Of a DNA stretch of 64,000 nt, positions 46,013 through 58,049 are shown one piece after another. The stretch's first letter is position 1. Each line of letters starts with the position of its first letter. The position numbers were made by a program, and so were the translations under genes. A model generated the notes under the pieces. It saw only the letters and a list, made by a program, of their open reading frames with translations. It searched no databases and was not told the DNA's origin. This DNA comes from Actinernus sp. WN-2022 (Eukaryota; Cnidaria; Anthozoa; Actiniaria; Actinernidae): assembly GCA_030867875.1 (NCBI GenBank), contig JAOWCC010000577.1, positions 89,881,740 to 89,945,739 of the forward strand, in the 5' to 3' direction.

Positions 46013-46308
46013 GGTTAACCATAGTTAATAGAGTGGAATGGTTAGGAAACCCGGCAAACTTCAAAAGGGCTAACAAAGGCGCTGCGATTTAGGTTGGAAG
46101 GGGTAAGACAAAAGATTGTGCACGGTTATAGTTCATTAGCGTCCCCTCAACGACTGAACTCACGCGTTTCTATTGGCTGAATGATTAACACATTGGAATT
46201 TCTATTGTCTTTTGTGCACGTTCAAGGTTGAAAAAAGCTATCAAAGACCTAAAACAAAGAAGGTCGCTGGGTTTCCTAACCATTCCACTCTATTAACTAT
46301 GGGTTAAC
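46013..46308. mobile_element. 282-bp MITE, family M copy 2, 7-bp target duplication
   Basis: GGTTAAC at 46013-46019 and 46302-46308. The ends, CATAGTTAATAGAGTGGAAT and its inverse, match copy 1 at 33700-33983, in opposite internal orientation. Family A copy 4 at 10807 shows the empty target GGGTTAACGCTCGCGC. Confidence 0.85.
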
Positions 46309-49179
46309 ATTCGCGCAAATGAAGTTCGGGGGGGGGGGGGGGGGGGTTAAGCCATTTTGAAATTATATTTTGGCGGTGATTTCTCCTTCTTAACGTAGAT
46401 TTCAAACAAATTAAGAGCACTATTTGCAGTTTTCCATGGATAACATTTTAGTCAAAATCCCATGTCGCTACGACATTCCTTTCTAACCGTAAAAATCCAT
46501 CGCCCTTTCTCTTGGCCGAGCGGGGCCTTGGTAACTATTTAACCTTAATTTAGAAGTTTTTTTCGTGACTTGAAATCTTGGAAACCGATCAATTTTGTTA
46601 TGAATTATATTCCGAATACGTTTGCTATCACAAATGAAGTATACCGTTTCTAGGGGGATGGGGTACGGAATATTTGTAATTCATGATTTAGGTTTTAAGT
46701 TAAGAAGACCAAGTTAAGAAGACCCCCTGCAGTTTTCTATGGGTTCCTTTCTATCCGTAAAAATCCATCGCCCTTTTCGTTTTGGCCGCAAAGCATGCTG
46801 GGACAGTTATTATTTTAATTTCCCTGTCATAAAGTTGCAGCGTTAAAATTATACTTATGGTACTAAACACGACGATAACAATATGTTGTTTGCAAATAGT
46901 TATGCGAACCTTGCAAAAACTGAGGGGAGAGGGTGGACAATCATATGCATTTCCTGTTAATAACGGTGCCCTCCCCATTATAAGTGTCTTGAATGAAGTT
47001 GCAGCTTTAAAATCTTAGTTTCGGTACTAAACACGACGAACGCAACATATTGTTTGCAAATTTAGGGTAAGATTTGTGAACCTTGCAAAACTGAGAGGTG
47101 AGGGGTTGAAAATTATATGCATTTCCTGTTAATAACGGTGCCCTCCCCCGTTTAGAAGTGGCTAGAATGAGGTTGCAGCTTCAAATCACAATGGATCAAG
47201 TGATGTGGCAGAGTTAAAACCATGGTTTCTGTACCCGACGCGACGACTGCCATGCGGCTTTAAAATCTTAGTTTAGGTACTAAACACAACATATTATTTG
47301 CAAATTTTGAGTAAGATCGTTACTTGCGAACCTTGCAAAACTGAAGGGGGAGGGGTAGACAACCATATGCATTTCCTGTTAATAGTAGTACCTCCCCCGT
47401 GGCCCATTAGAAAGGGATTGAATGAAGTTGCAGCATCAAAATCGTAGTCTTCGTACTAAACATGACTAATACAACATATCGTTTGCGGATTTTGTGTAAG
47501 ATCTGCGAAGCTTACAAAAATAAGGGTGGAGGAGTGGAAACCATTGTATGATTAACGTTAGCGGCTTCGACTTGTGTAATATAATAGATATAATAAAATG
47601 AATAATAACAACGGATAAAGAATCACAATTGATGTTAATATCTGAAGTAGATTTTGCAGTAGAGCTCGAATTTTGACATCATTTTTTGAGAGCATATGGG
47701 GTTGATAGGAAACAAATTCATACGCACTAAATTTCTTCGATATCCACTTCAGATCATATCGGATTGATACCAAACAAAGTACTACGCCAATTTATTTGAT
47801 ATACACTTGAGATCCATCTGGCTATTAAATGCTTCACACATGCAAGATTAAAGCCTTACATTTGAGCTATAAAAGCGCAGTTGAATGTGATAATATATCA
47901 GAACCTCATACGGATGAACCGGTATGAATGCGCGACTCTGGAGAGACTCTGCAGAGACTCTGCTCAGAATGGGGGGGGGGGGGGGGGGGGTGAGTGTATA
48001 TGTTCTTCTATTTTTCAGTTCTTGAGACCGTCATCTCATTGTCCTAAGGTGTATTTAGTGCGGGATATCATGTACTGATTTTCTATTTTTCATTTCTTTA
48101 GACCGTCATCTCATTGGCCTACGGTGTATTTAGTTCGGTTAAAGTATGTCATTTTTTCCTATATTTCATTTCTTTAGACCATGATTTCACGGTTCTAAAG
48201 TGTGTTTAGTGCAGTAGAACATGTACTGTTTTCCCGTATTTCATTTCTTTAAATCATTTTTTCACAGTATAAGGTGTATTTAGTGCGTTAGAGCCTGTAC
48301 TTGGCCTTCCGAACAAAGTTCTGCATTTTAATTCTCGATAAAACAGGACAAAAAATAGGAAGGGTAGATATATATATATATATATATTAGATCTAGGAAA
48401 GTAGTCGCTTCTTAAGATAACGTTCCGTAAATTTGGTATTCTCTAGCAAGGACGGTTTGAAGCACCCAACCACAGGTTCCCTTTGAAATCGCTTTCAAAG
48501 CTAAACATGTGCTCTAATTCGATAATCAATTCACTTTAGTGATTCTAGTATTCGGCCTTTCCACATCCTGGCAAAAATCGTATACTTAGAAATTTCAATA
48601 CAGTTTTTAAATTTATCAAAGAGAGTGCGATCCTAGCGAACATTTTAGTGATATAGGGGTAACGCAGACGGAATTCGAATATACGACATCATGGAAAATA
48701 TAAGATATCAATATCGGTAGTCTAGAACACTTGTCTTATAGGAAAAACAACCAGTTATCCGAATCCTATTGAACGATAATACATGTATTTACTTCTGAAG
48801 TATTTGATGCAATAATTATTTTGAGTCAATTCACCTTTTGCTTGTCCTTTTCTTCGTTATTCTTGAGAAGCTTAATTCTTGAAGTGTCCCTACTTATGCC
48901 CTTGATTTATTAATGACATTCCCTTGCCATGCATGGTTAGCCAGTCATTCAAGTGACTTGGACAAGCGAGGCCAGAGACACGAAAGCTTTTTCTAACACT
49001 TGCATGTATCATTTTCTCTCACGATGAACTTGAAACAAGCAGAGTATCTTTAATCTGTATAAATATCGACCTGCTTTGAGGCAGACTACATCAAGACTAG
49101 ATTGTATATCTCGAAAAGATGTATCCCCTTCTGGCCAGCTGAAAGTAAATTCGCAAAACATTAACAACGAAGAAAGGCT

Positions 49180-50930
49180 CATCACTTCTACTAAATAAGC
49201 TCACCAGTTTGGGCTTTTCGAGTCCCAGTGTGGAGTGGTTTAGATCTTACTTGTCCCAGAGAATGCAAGTTACTTCAGTTAGTGGTGTCAGCTCATCAGC
49301 CAAGAACGTACCCGTTGGTGTCCCACAGAAAGCGTATTATGGCCCCTCCTCTTTATCATCTATATTAATGAACTGCCATCTTATGCGAGATGCTTCGATG
49401 TCTCTCTTTACGCTGCTGACACAGTCATATATTACTCTTCAAACGATGTAAAGGACCTAATACAGCCAAATTGAACTCGGACCTGAAGGTTTTTAGCAAA
49501 TGGTTCAATGACAATTTATTAACTCTTAACGTAGATAAAAGTAAATTTGTGAGTTTTTTGGTAGTTCGCGTAAGTTAAATAACGGTTAAATAACGGAGAT
49601 AAACGGCTACCTCCTAGAACGGAAGGAATCTTTAAAATACATCGGTATACAAATACAACAGAATATGAGCAGGGCTGAACATATTGATGCCCTAAGCAAG
49701 AAAGTTTGTCAGAGGCTTGGAGTACTTCACCGTGTGAAAACCTTGCTTCCATTAGATGCCCGTATCACACTGTATAATAGCCTTATTTTACCTTTACTTT
49801 ACTATGCCGATTTAGTATGGGGCGACAAAAACAATGTAGTTCTCATGGGCCATTTACAAATTTTACAAAATAATGCTGCCAGAACAATCTTAGACCTACC
49901 TAGATACTCTTCAGGAACACAAGCTATAGAACAACTACAATGGCAGCCATTAAGTCGTCGCCGTCACAACCATCGCTGTATAGCTATTTTTAAGTGTTTG
50001 AATAACTTTATTAATTTTAATTTTAATCTTAAAGTGCCTATCACCCTTTTGCAATTTTGATAGCTTATGAACCTCCGAAAAGTTTTGAGTACTTCTGTGA
50101 AGAAAGTTTTGGTTTAAAGTGAATACTTTATGTTCTACGCTTGTTTGAAATCGTGTAAATGTGACCTTTCCTGACCCATGACCGCGTAAGCAAAAGCCTG
50201 GGTCGAAACCTGGGTAGACGTCATCTCATTAATGCATTATTCTCCATGGCGCCTTTTTATCACAACAACATCGATGCATAGAAAATATACACAGTTTTTG
50301 AGTTGTTAGTAAAGAAAAAAGTCATTTTAGTCAACATGTTAAGTATTTCTTCAAATGATTGCAAAGCCGAATTAATTATATGACGTCAAGATGACGTCTA
50401 CCCAGGTTTCGACCCAGGCTTTTACTTACGCGGTCATGGGTCAGGAAAGGTCACATTTACACGATTTCAAACAAGCGTAGAACATAAAGTATTCACTTTT
50501 AATCAAAACTTTCTTCACAGAAGTACTCAAAACGTTTCGGAGGTTCATAAGCTATCAAAATTGCAAAAGGGTGATAGGCACTTTAAAAAGAATAATGCAT
50601 ACCATAATTGCAATACGTGCCGCAGTGGAGATTTACATCTCCCACGCGTCCGCACAAATTGGGGAAAGCGGCGCTTTGTGTTCCAAGCAATCGAAGACTG
50701 GAACGCATTAGACCTCAATTCGAAGATCGCTGAGAATTTGATCGTTTTTAAAAGTTTTTAAAAGTAATAGCACTATTGTATAACATTAGTATTCTTAGCA
50801 TTTTATCTCTAGTTCTTAACCTTTTATAGCCTTTTAGTCTTCATTATTACTTTTAGTTATGCAGGACCTAGCTGAAAATCACAGTACGTGAGGGAATTTT
50901 TTCCTGTAGAAATATTGTTATTATTATTAT
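49180..50930 (+). pseudogene. CR1/L2-like LINE, 5'-truncated, inserted in a palindrome
   Basis: It starts mid-RT with LLNKLTSLGFSSPSVEWF and SYLSQRMQVTSVSGVSSSAK, then VGVPQ. Frameshifts precede LYAADTVIYYSS (about 49410), the degenerate catalytic box. The post-RT part at 49665-50030 is open: ALSKKVCQRLGVLHRVKTLL, ITLYNSLILPLLYYADLVWG and LQILQNNAARTILDLP. A MITE interrupts it at 50033-50582, after which NWGKRRFVFQAIEDWNALDL completes the C-terminus. The 3' tail is GTTATTATTATTATTA (50917-50932). AGGCT flanks both sides and is probably the target duplication. It landed in the left arm of the palindrome present in P1 at 5243. Confidence 0.85.
50029..50586. mobile_element. 550-bp piggyBac-type MITE inside the LINE
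   Basis: TTAA at 50029-50032 and 50583-50586. The ends are AGTGCCTATCACCCTTTTGC and the inverse of CAAAAGGGTGATAGGCACT. The arms are about 190 bp and nearly perfect (TTGATAGCTTATGAACCTCC, TGACCTTTCCTGACCCATGA, TAGACGTCAT). Noncoding. It shares AGTGCC-type ends with the element at 36714 and the partial at 22790-22860. Confidence 0.9.
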
Positions 50931-51089
50931 TAGGCTGATGATACGGTAATGGGTAATTTATATGAAATTATTATTACCATATAATCAGCCTTTCTTCGTT
51001 GTTATTGTTTACACATTTTCGCTGATTAGATATATATATATATAGATATATAGATCATGTTACCGTCTGGGAATCACAATATAATTTAG

Positions 51090-51317
51090 CCTTCAACAAC
51101 TCATGAATAATTAATGAGCATTTTGTCCAATCAGATGAAGCAAATCAGTCACGTGTATGTTCCTTTATACCTGATAAAATCTCACCTTATTACTTTTATT
51201 TTCGATATCAATTCTACATCAAGTGAATAGTAGAATGGTACAATATATATTGCTTTGAATGCTGTGCCGCTGAGTTAAGGAGGTTTAAATATCCAAAATA
51301 GTTCATAGGTACTTTAA
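51090..51317. mobile_element. ~225-bp insert unique to P2
   Basis: P1 at 5468-5478 reads TAGCCTTAAGAAGTATTTAG, while P2 reads TAGCCTTC, then this insert, then CTTTAAGAAGTATTTAG. It contains a copy of the solo end TCTACATCAAGTGAATAGTA seen in the 41283 element, so the two share terminal sequence. Confidence 0.6.
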
Positions 51318-51929
51318 GAAGTATTTAGTTTCTGCACGCAACTGACTTATTATCAACACTGGCTTAGTAACACGCATACATTTTTCGTTTTATCTTATAC
51401 TTCAAATCAATTTATGAAAAATATTAAAAGCAGCCCTGATCTCGCCCATCGGTTAGCATTTTTAACATGTGTCCACTTTTATATTAATACATAATATCGT
51501 ACGTAATTGAGTGAATTACGATGTGTTGTCAATGGTAAAAATATTTAAGGGAAATGAGGCTTAAAAGTTTACATTTGCATACATTCAGAAAACAAACTAA
51601 GATCTATAAAATATATCGATGTGTTTTAAATTTTATGCGTCTGTCTCTATGTTATGTGTGTGTTTTTAGCAGCGATTTGGTTGGTTGAGTAATATCCACC
51701 GTTCTGCGTTGTGATTGGTCAAAAAAACTCAAAAACGTTCGATCCACCGGCTCTGAATTCAAGCTCTTCTTAGGTTAGATTGTAAATTGCTACTTTTTGC
51801 TCTACCATTTGGCTAAGCACTAATACGATCTGGATGTTTTCTTTCTCGATTAAACACCTGTTTTAGCACAAAAACAAGCAGGAAAGCTGTTCTCCTTTGC
51901 GTAAGCTGGTAATAGCCCCGCCAGATCCT

Positions 51930-52690
51930 ACACCTTAAACAGTGTCATTCTGAGCACTGTAAGTTCAGCTCGTGATCTTGGCGTTCAGGTTTCTAAGGAC
52001 TTGCTTTTTGCTAATCACATCGAGTCCATAACATCTAAGCCAACAAAATGCTTGCTAGTGTTCCACATGATATTCAGAAAACTCTCTACATTTCACTTGT
52101 ACGCTCTCACCTTACTTATGCCAGCCAAGTCTGGTCGCCATGTTCTTTTGGATCCATCTACCTCCTGCGTAATTTGGAACGAGTACAAAGAAGAGCTACA
52201 TGTACACTGGTATAATCAACTAAAGTCGATTGAGGTATGCTAACCGCCGTGGAAAGCGAGTACCATCTGACGTTTCGAGCGCTAGCCCTTCGTCAGAGCA
52301 AAGAAGAGCTACTCGCGTCATTTTGCGCGGTCTCGAATTAGATTATAAATCAAGGATCATTCATCTTAATCTCCTCCCTCTCTCATTCTTTCTAGAATAT
52401 CTTGATCTTTTATTTCTCTTCCGTTCTACTAAAGGCGAGATTTTGCTTGACACCTCCGAGTTCCTGCACCTCTCTAGCTCTAGGACTCGTAGAGGCTCGT
52501 CTGGCTTGGATGTATCTCTCCATTCATTCCATATTTCTACTTTCCGCGACTCTTCTTTTGTGCGTATCTGTCCTCTTTAGAATTCCCTACCTCTAACTGT
52601 CCGTGCTTCAGAATGTATTGCTGCCGTTAAAACTCGTCTTAATTAAAACTTTACTCTCCATCAGACTTCTATCCACTTTTGACGTAGACA
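51930..52690 (+). pseudogene. CR1/L2-like LINE, RT C-terminal fragment
   Basis: The plus-strand reading gives ARDLGVQVSKDLLFANHIES (51968), then after shifts LVRSHLTYASQVWS and LRNLERVQRRAT. The last is interrupted by a 99-bp insert and resumes as RVILRGLELDYKSRIIHLNL, then LPLSFFLEYLDLLFLFRSTK, TRRGSSGLDV and STFRDSSFVRI. This is the typical post-RT tail of the clade. At least two frameshifts occur apart from the insert. No 3' tail was identified. Confidence 0.85.
52186..52312. mobile_element. 99-bp insertion with 14-bp target duplication
   Basis: CAAAGAAGAGCTAC occurs at 52186-52199 and 52299-52312; removing 52200-52298 plus one copy restores the LINE reading LERVQRRATRVILR. The insert ends with GACGTTTCGAGCGCTAGCCC and TTCGTCAGAG. 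The long target duplication without inverted ends points to retroposition of a very short RNA-like sequence. Confidence 0.8.
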
Positions 52691-53664
52691 ACATTCGAAC
52701 CTGGCGCATTATCCGTCCGCTTTGTCGCCGTCCTAACTTAAGCTATTGCGGTATATACTGTTAAGTGATCTAATTCAAAACTACACCAAAGGACCCACCA
52801 CAATGAATTTGATGAGAAAATTATAAATTATGGAAAACTTCATGAATTGGCGCCAAAACGTTTGCTTTTAAAAATAGTTTGAGAACGGAATTAAATACTT
52901 GTATGTGGTTTCAAAAGTCTAAAAAATGAAAATAGGAGACACATTACTTAATTTATTCATCAGATCAACGTGTAGATGTTATTTCAATGAATACATAAGT
53001 AGCTTTTGAGGCCTTTTCATTAACACGACAGAGATTGATCAAGAAAAAACTGTGAATGTTCGTGAAAGATTTATAAAACCGACGGCGATTAGTGAAAATG
53101 TAAAACCTGACAAAAAGAGCTGTATATCGTACAAAAACACGAACAGACTGTCTTTTAAGCATTAAATGTTCCTTACTTTATTAGCAATTTACCAAATGTT
53201 AATGCTGAATTTCTCAGTCTCACAATAAATAAGCGTGTTTTAATACTCTTGAATGTTGTGTTCAGTTCACTTGTTTCCAAAATTTTCCTTGTACTTGTAG
53301 TTGTACCATAATTTTAGTAGCGTTTATAGCCGTGCTTTTCGTCTTGTTTTTACAAACATTTTTCTCTTTGAAGTCAGTTATTTAAGCTTTTTTGTTCAAT
53401 ATCACACATTTTTGCTGTGTACTAGTGTTGTTGTCGATTCCTCGGACAGTCGAGCGCCAAAACATATAAGTTCTCGTGAAAAACGGAAAAGAAGAAAGAT
53501 AGTTTTCACGTTCTTTAACCACTGTTAACTTTGTAATGTTTGTAATTTTAATATGATTTCGTCTCTGTTCGCGATAATAAAATTTACACAAAATTCTACA
53601 AAATATCCAACCCTTTGTTAGCCAATCAACGCGCGACTTTGCGTCGTGCTATGGATTATATAGG

Positions 53665-53802
53665 TAAATTCATTGCCTGATGAGGGAATTCCACGTTAAA
53701 TTTCACGCGAAAAATCGATATCGCACGAATTGCGAAGCGATGAGTGCGATATCGGTGAGTGCGATATCGCGTAAATTCCCGAGTCGGGCAATGAATTTTC
53801 TT
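53665..53802. mobile_element. ~138-bp inverted-repeat element
   Basis: AAATTCATTGCCTGATGAGG (53666) is close to the inverse of the right end (CCCGAGTCGGGCAATGAATTT). The centre has ATATCGCAC / GTGCGATATCG pairs. Related but eroded text is at 39775-39835 in copy A. Confidence 0.65.
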
Positions 53803-54538
53803 TGAATCCATTGCATCTAGTAATTTACAAAAATAAATAAAGAATATATAGTCAGTTTGAAAGTTGCTGAAATTCCCGCCACGCGCCAGGAACCCATTGC
53901 GCGGTAAACTAACGACCGAGTAGGAATCAAGCTAAAACGAGGTTCAACGAAAAGTGCAGTCGTTGCTCACAAAATTTGGTTTTCCGACATCAAAACTGCA
54001 TTTTTATGCATGAAAACACCTCTATTTTACTTAGGTACACTTAATTTTGATCTAATGTTTACCAAGAAAGCGAAAGCGCATTAACTGGAGACAAAAGTGT
54101 GAATGTTTGTGAAAGATTTAAAAAACCGGCGGCCTGTTGAAACCAGTTGTCAATAAGTGACAATCAAAAACCTGACAAACCGAAGAGCTGCTGCACAAGT
54201 ATACGCATAAACTTGTAAGTATTAAGCCAGTGTTCTTTACTTTATAAGCAAATTCAGTACCAAATGTTAATGCTCAATTTCGTTCTCACAATAAATAAGC
54301 CTGTTTTTAAACTGTTGAATGTTTAATACTTGTGTTCAGTCCACTCGTTTCCAAAATTTTCCTTGTACCACGATTTTAGTACCGTTCTGTAGCCGTGCTT
54401 TTCGTCCTGTTTTTACATTTTTCACTCATTTAGCTTCTCTGTGTGAATATTACATGAATTAAATCAGCAAATTCACGAAACCCCAGCTTTTCCGTTCAAA
54501 ATCACACATTTTTGTTGCAGTTGTTTTTGTCAATTCCT

Positions 54539-54639
54539 CGGATTAGCTAGCCTGCTATGCAGACGTATTTTTTCACTCTCATAAATTCGAAGAAAAAAGT
54601 AACGAAAAAATACGTCTGCATAGCATGCTACGGATTAGC
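54539..54639. mobile_element. 83-bp MITE, 9-bp target duplication
   Basis: CGGATTAGC at 54539-54547 and 54631-54639. The ends are TAGCCTGCTATGCAGACGTA and the inverse of TACGTCTGCATAGCATGCTA, 27-bp arms with one mismatch. A 9-bp duplication suggests a MULE-type source. The local paralogue (53445) has no insert. Confidence 0.85.
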
Positions 54640-54723
54640 TAGAGTCGCTCTTGTTCAGTCGAAGGCCAAAACATATCATTTCTCGTGAAAAATGGAATAA
54701 AATATATATAATGTTCACGCTCC

Positions 54724-55350
54724 TAAAGGCTGGTTCACACGTGTAACGCAAGCGCAGACGCAAGCGCAAGCGCAAGAAAAAGTACGTGTGAAAATTGCTA
54801 ACGCAAACGCAAGCGCAAATGCAAGAATATGGAAACTTTTCCATTCTCTTGCGCTTGCATCTGCGCTTGCTTCACGGATTCACCCGTGTGAACATTGGTG
54901 AAGCAAGCGCAAACGCAAGGAAATCAGCAGAGAGCCAATCAGAAGGAACGTCGTCCCATGCCTACACGGCTAAACATTTATCCAAGATGGCAGCCTCCAC
55001 GATAACAAATCCCAGTCATAACTACATAAAGTTGTACTTACCGGAAATAAAACTCTATCGCCAAGGTGTAATTCGCGCACCAAGTTATGGTAATCGCCCT
55101 GAAGATGCCGCCTTTGAAAAATATGTCTCACCCAAACACTTCTTGGCCTTCTTGTCCGTCTCTACATTATTCTTCGACGTATACGACGACAAAGGATGAG
55201 AAGAAGCATGAATAACAACATGTCAGACTCGTCCACCATCTTGGAAAAACACTACAAATGCGCATGCGTGCATCATGTTTCTTGCGCTTGCACATCGCTT
55301 ACGCTTGCGTCTGCGCTTGCGCTTGCGTTACACGTGTGAACCAGCCTTAA
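54724..55350. mobile_element. 621-bp PIF/Harbinger-type MITE with TAA target duplication
   Basis: TAA at 54724-54726 and 55348-55350. The ends are AGGCTGGTTCACACGTGTAA and its inverse, followed on both arms by CGCAAGCGCAGACGCAAGCG-type hexamer repeats. Copy A at 40162-40170 shows the empty site (CCTACGATCTGC). The 134-residue plus-strand frame inside (54795-55199) partly reads the GCAAGC repeats and has no recognised domain. TWA targets and GG-rich ends are Harbinger features. Confidence 0.8.
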
Positions 55351-56724
55351 GATCTGCACGTTTCAGAGTAGCTGTCCAAAACATTGAGAAGCAATCAAAG
55401 CAGGCAATTGAAGCATTCACAACTAAACCACAAAAATAGGTTTCTGAATGTGTGTCATGTTTACTTAGAAATCTTCAATTAGGAGGGTTTTTCTGATAGA
55501 ATCGAAAGCGATTTTAAAGAGAATAACATAGTGATTTACTTAAAGGCAAAACATATAGATGATTGTTGCGCATTCGAAGAATAGACAGCTTCAATTTAAC
55601 TGTTGATGGTTATGATTTACTTCATGCCTGACAGCGAACGAAATATCTTGGGTACTAGGTTAATTTTATGCATACGTCCATACACTAAGGTATATTTACT
55701 TCTCCACATATAGACTGCTTCAGAAACTGAATTTATGGGAAATATATTTTCGATTCCTGTCAAATGAATAAATGACTTATTCGAAAGATAACATGTTGTC
55801 TGGAATAAATCACAATGCGAGAAAGTAGTATATCAGAGATAATTGTATTCTAGCATATTATTTATCACAGAAAGTTATAATTTACTGTCCTTAGATCATT
55901 AATAAGTTTCAGATGCATTATTTGACAAGTTTTCTGACAAGGAAAGAAGGTCATAAGCTTGAAGACTTTCTTCTCTTTCCTTTTGACGCGTCGTGGAAAT
56001 TTCCTTCCTATGAAAGTTACTTTGTTGACACATATTACAAATTAAAACTATGACATCAGCCAAGTCATTTTTGATATCTACTTCAAAATATCGATATCTG
56101 TTTTGAAATGATATCTGTTATATTTTACATGTAATAAATATATACATGCAATGAGACAGCGATAGAGAAACTGTTGGGTTTTCTTGGTTTTAAACTGTGT
56201 AATTAGTCTTCTAAAAACGTAACCGAATAGTGCGTCATTTTTTTTCAGCCAAAATATTTATAATTATTTATATGGTGTGACAGTACTGGTGTTAGGTACT
56301 GCATTAAATGCAAATTAAAAATATAATAGAAGATAAATTATGGCAGCTGCAGGCGCAGACAAATAGGAAAGTAAGTCACATCTTGAAGCGCGCTTTAAAG
56401 TTAAGAATAAAGATAAATGTTATGAGTTTCACTGGCAAGACTCTCAGAAAAGATTTGTGTGGAAGATATAGGTGTTTCTCCTCTCCCCTTTGCTAATGGA
56501 GTTGCGATTAAATCAGAATAGTGTTGTTTAATCGTAATGGCTGGCCATGGGAAAGAGAATGAATATCTTACTCGGCTCCGATCTAAATACCAAGAAACCA
56601 GTCTCTTGCTAAATACTTACTTAGTGCTTACTAGCAAATGTTGGAAATATACAGAGCGTACCGCGTTCTTTCGTGTTTTGCTCGACCTGATATTCACCAA
56701 ATTAAAGTGCACTTAAAATTTATA
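55351..56724. other. Duplicon D copy B, noncoding part
   Basis: It aligns with 40166-41280. The small frames (for example 56308-56496) are broken in copy A, so no gene is supported. Confidence 0.6.
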
Positions 56725-57360
56725 GGTATCAACACAAATATCGTTTCTACATCGAGTGAATAGTTGAATCGTAGAATATTTCTTGGTTTGAGTGTTGCGT
56801 CTATGAGTTATAGCGAAGTTTATATTTCGAATATGCTAATGAGCGACGTCCACCCAGAAATTTACTGTTATAACTTACTTCTCCTTGGGATGAAACTATT
56901 CTCTGACTTAGTCAAAACATTGGTAAAATCACTGATACAAACTATGAATATAACATGGATGTTTATGAAATGTAATTTTTATCTCTACCAGCACTGATGT
57001 TTTTGTACAATAAATTATCCTTTGTAGGACGTCATACATTAGCATATTCGGAATATATTAAATACACATGTAGATGCTTTCCAACGTAACAACGTGCAGT
57101 TGGAAAACGTCTTCATTACGGCTCGTAGCTATTCTGTCGTTCAAGAGACAATTCATTGGTCTCTCTTTTATGTTGCAGCTATCCATCAGGAAAACACTCC
57201 ACTGGTTTGTCGCGTGGTTTCTGTGTTAAAGCGCATAGCGCAGAGTTATGATCGAATTTATCTTGAGTGTTCAACTCGAAATCTCACGAGAGATTATACT
57301 GTCGAGTTCAGAATGAAGCTAAGAGGCAATATTCCATATCTCTCTCCGACCATGTACTAT

Positions 57361-57861
57361 TTAACAATTAGACCAGCTGCCCGAATGGGCTACGAGTCAA
57401 TAGCCCATAAGGCGCAGCCGAATGGGCTATTTAACTCGTAGCCCATGAGGGCGAGAGGTCTAATTGTTTTAGTATAAAATAACTAGTCGAACAGTAGAAA
57501 TAATAGAAAGAAACAAATTGAAGTTGATTTTTTTTTATTATTTCGTGAAAATGCGTGCGGATTTTCTCTACCATGGGCTATCACAAATAGACCTATAGTA
57601 GCGTAGCCAATCAGAATGCAGGATTTGTAATAGTCCACTAGTTGGCTAACCTACTATAGGTCTATTTGTGATAGCCCATGGTAGAGAAAAACCGAACGCA
57701 TTTTCACGAAATAAACAAAAAAAATCAACTTCAATTTGTTTCTTTCTATTATTTTCTACTGTCCGACTAGTTAGTTTATACTAAAACAATTAGACCTCTC
57801 GCCCTCATGGGCTTCGAGATATTGATTCGTAGCCCATTCGGGCTGTGGGTCTAATTGTTAA
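57361..57861. mobile_element. 493-bp TTAA-flanked foldback element
   Basis: TTAA at 57361-57364 and 57858-57861; ends CAATTAGACC and its inverse GGTCTAATTG. The arms are about 200 bp, including TTCACGAAATAA, GAAAGAAACAAATTGAAG, CTATCACAAATAGACCTATA and their inverses. GCCCATTCGGGC-type words repeat near both ends. Copy A (41984-42000) has no insert. Noncoding. Confidence 0.8.
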
Positions 57862-58049
57862 TTATTCTGTTTATTTTATATACAATGCTTTAATATAAGC
57901 ACAATATTACTGAATCAAGTTTATGGGCCTATAAGCGAGACAATAGGCCGAGAGGAAATACACACACATAAAATTGTCGTCACGAGATTTAGATTTCTCA
58001 AAACTATATATAACTCATAGACGCACCACTCAAATCACGAAATATTCTA

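Larger units (their letters stand above)
45338..47560. repeat. Interspersed family A repeat, copy 5
   Basis: It begins TTCCTAACGATAATCGTAGA (45338) directly at the duplicon A border and ends TGATTAACGTTAGCGG (47548-47563). The G-run is 21 long (46328-46348). Satellite modules start near 46832, 46995, 47258 and 47420. Two MITEs interrupt it (45413 and 46020). Confidence 0.75.
47410..51480 (+). repeat. Segmental duplication P, copy 2
   Basis: Collinear with 2620-5645. Differences: one, not two, ~735-bp blocks; a 20-G run at 47971-47990; a LINE at 49180-50930; an extra ~225-bp insert at 51090-51317; and no CAATTGATA element at 51480. Confidence 0.85.
53045..54720 (+). repeat. Local tandem duplication within copy B
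   Basis: Blocks at 53045-53530 and 54085-54720 are diverged direct repeats. Shared words: GTGAAAGATTTA then AAACCG, CCAAATGTTAATGCT, TCACAATAAATAAGC, CCAAAATTTTCCTTGTAC and TAGCCGTGCTTTTCGTC. No open frame is conserved between the two. Confidence 0.75.

Noticed and set aside
54795..55199. 134-residue frame as a host gene
   Set aside because: It lies wholly inside a Harbinger-type MITE, partly reads its hexamer repeats, and no domain is recognisable.
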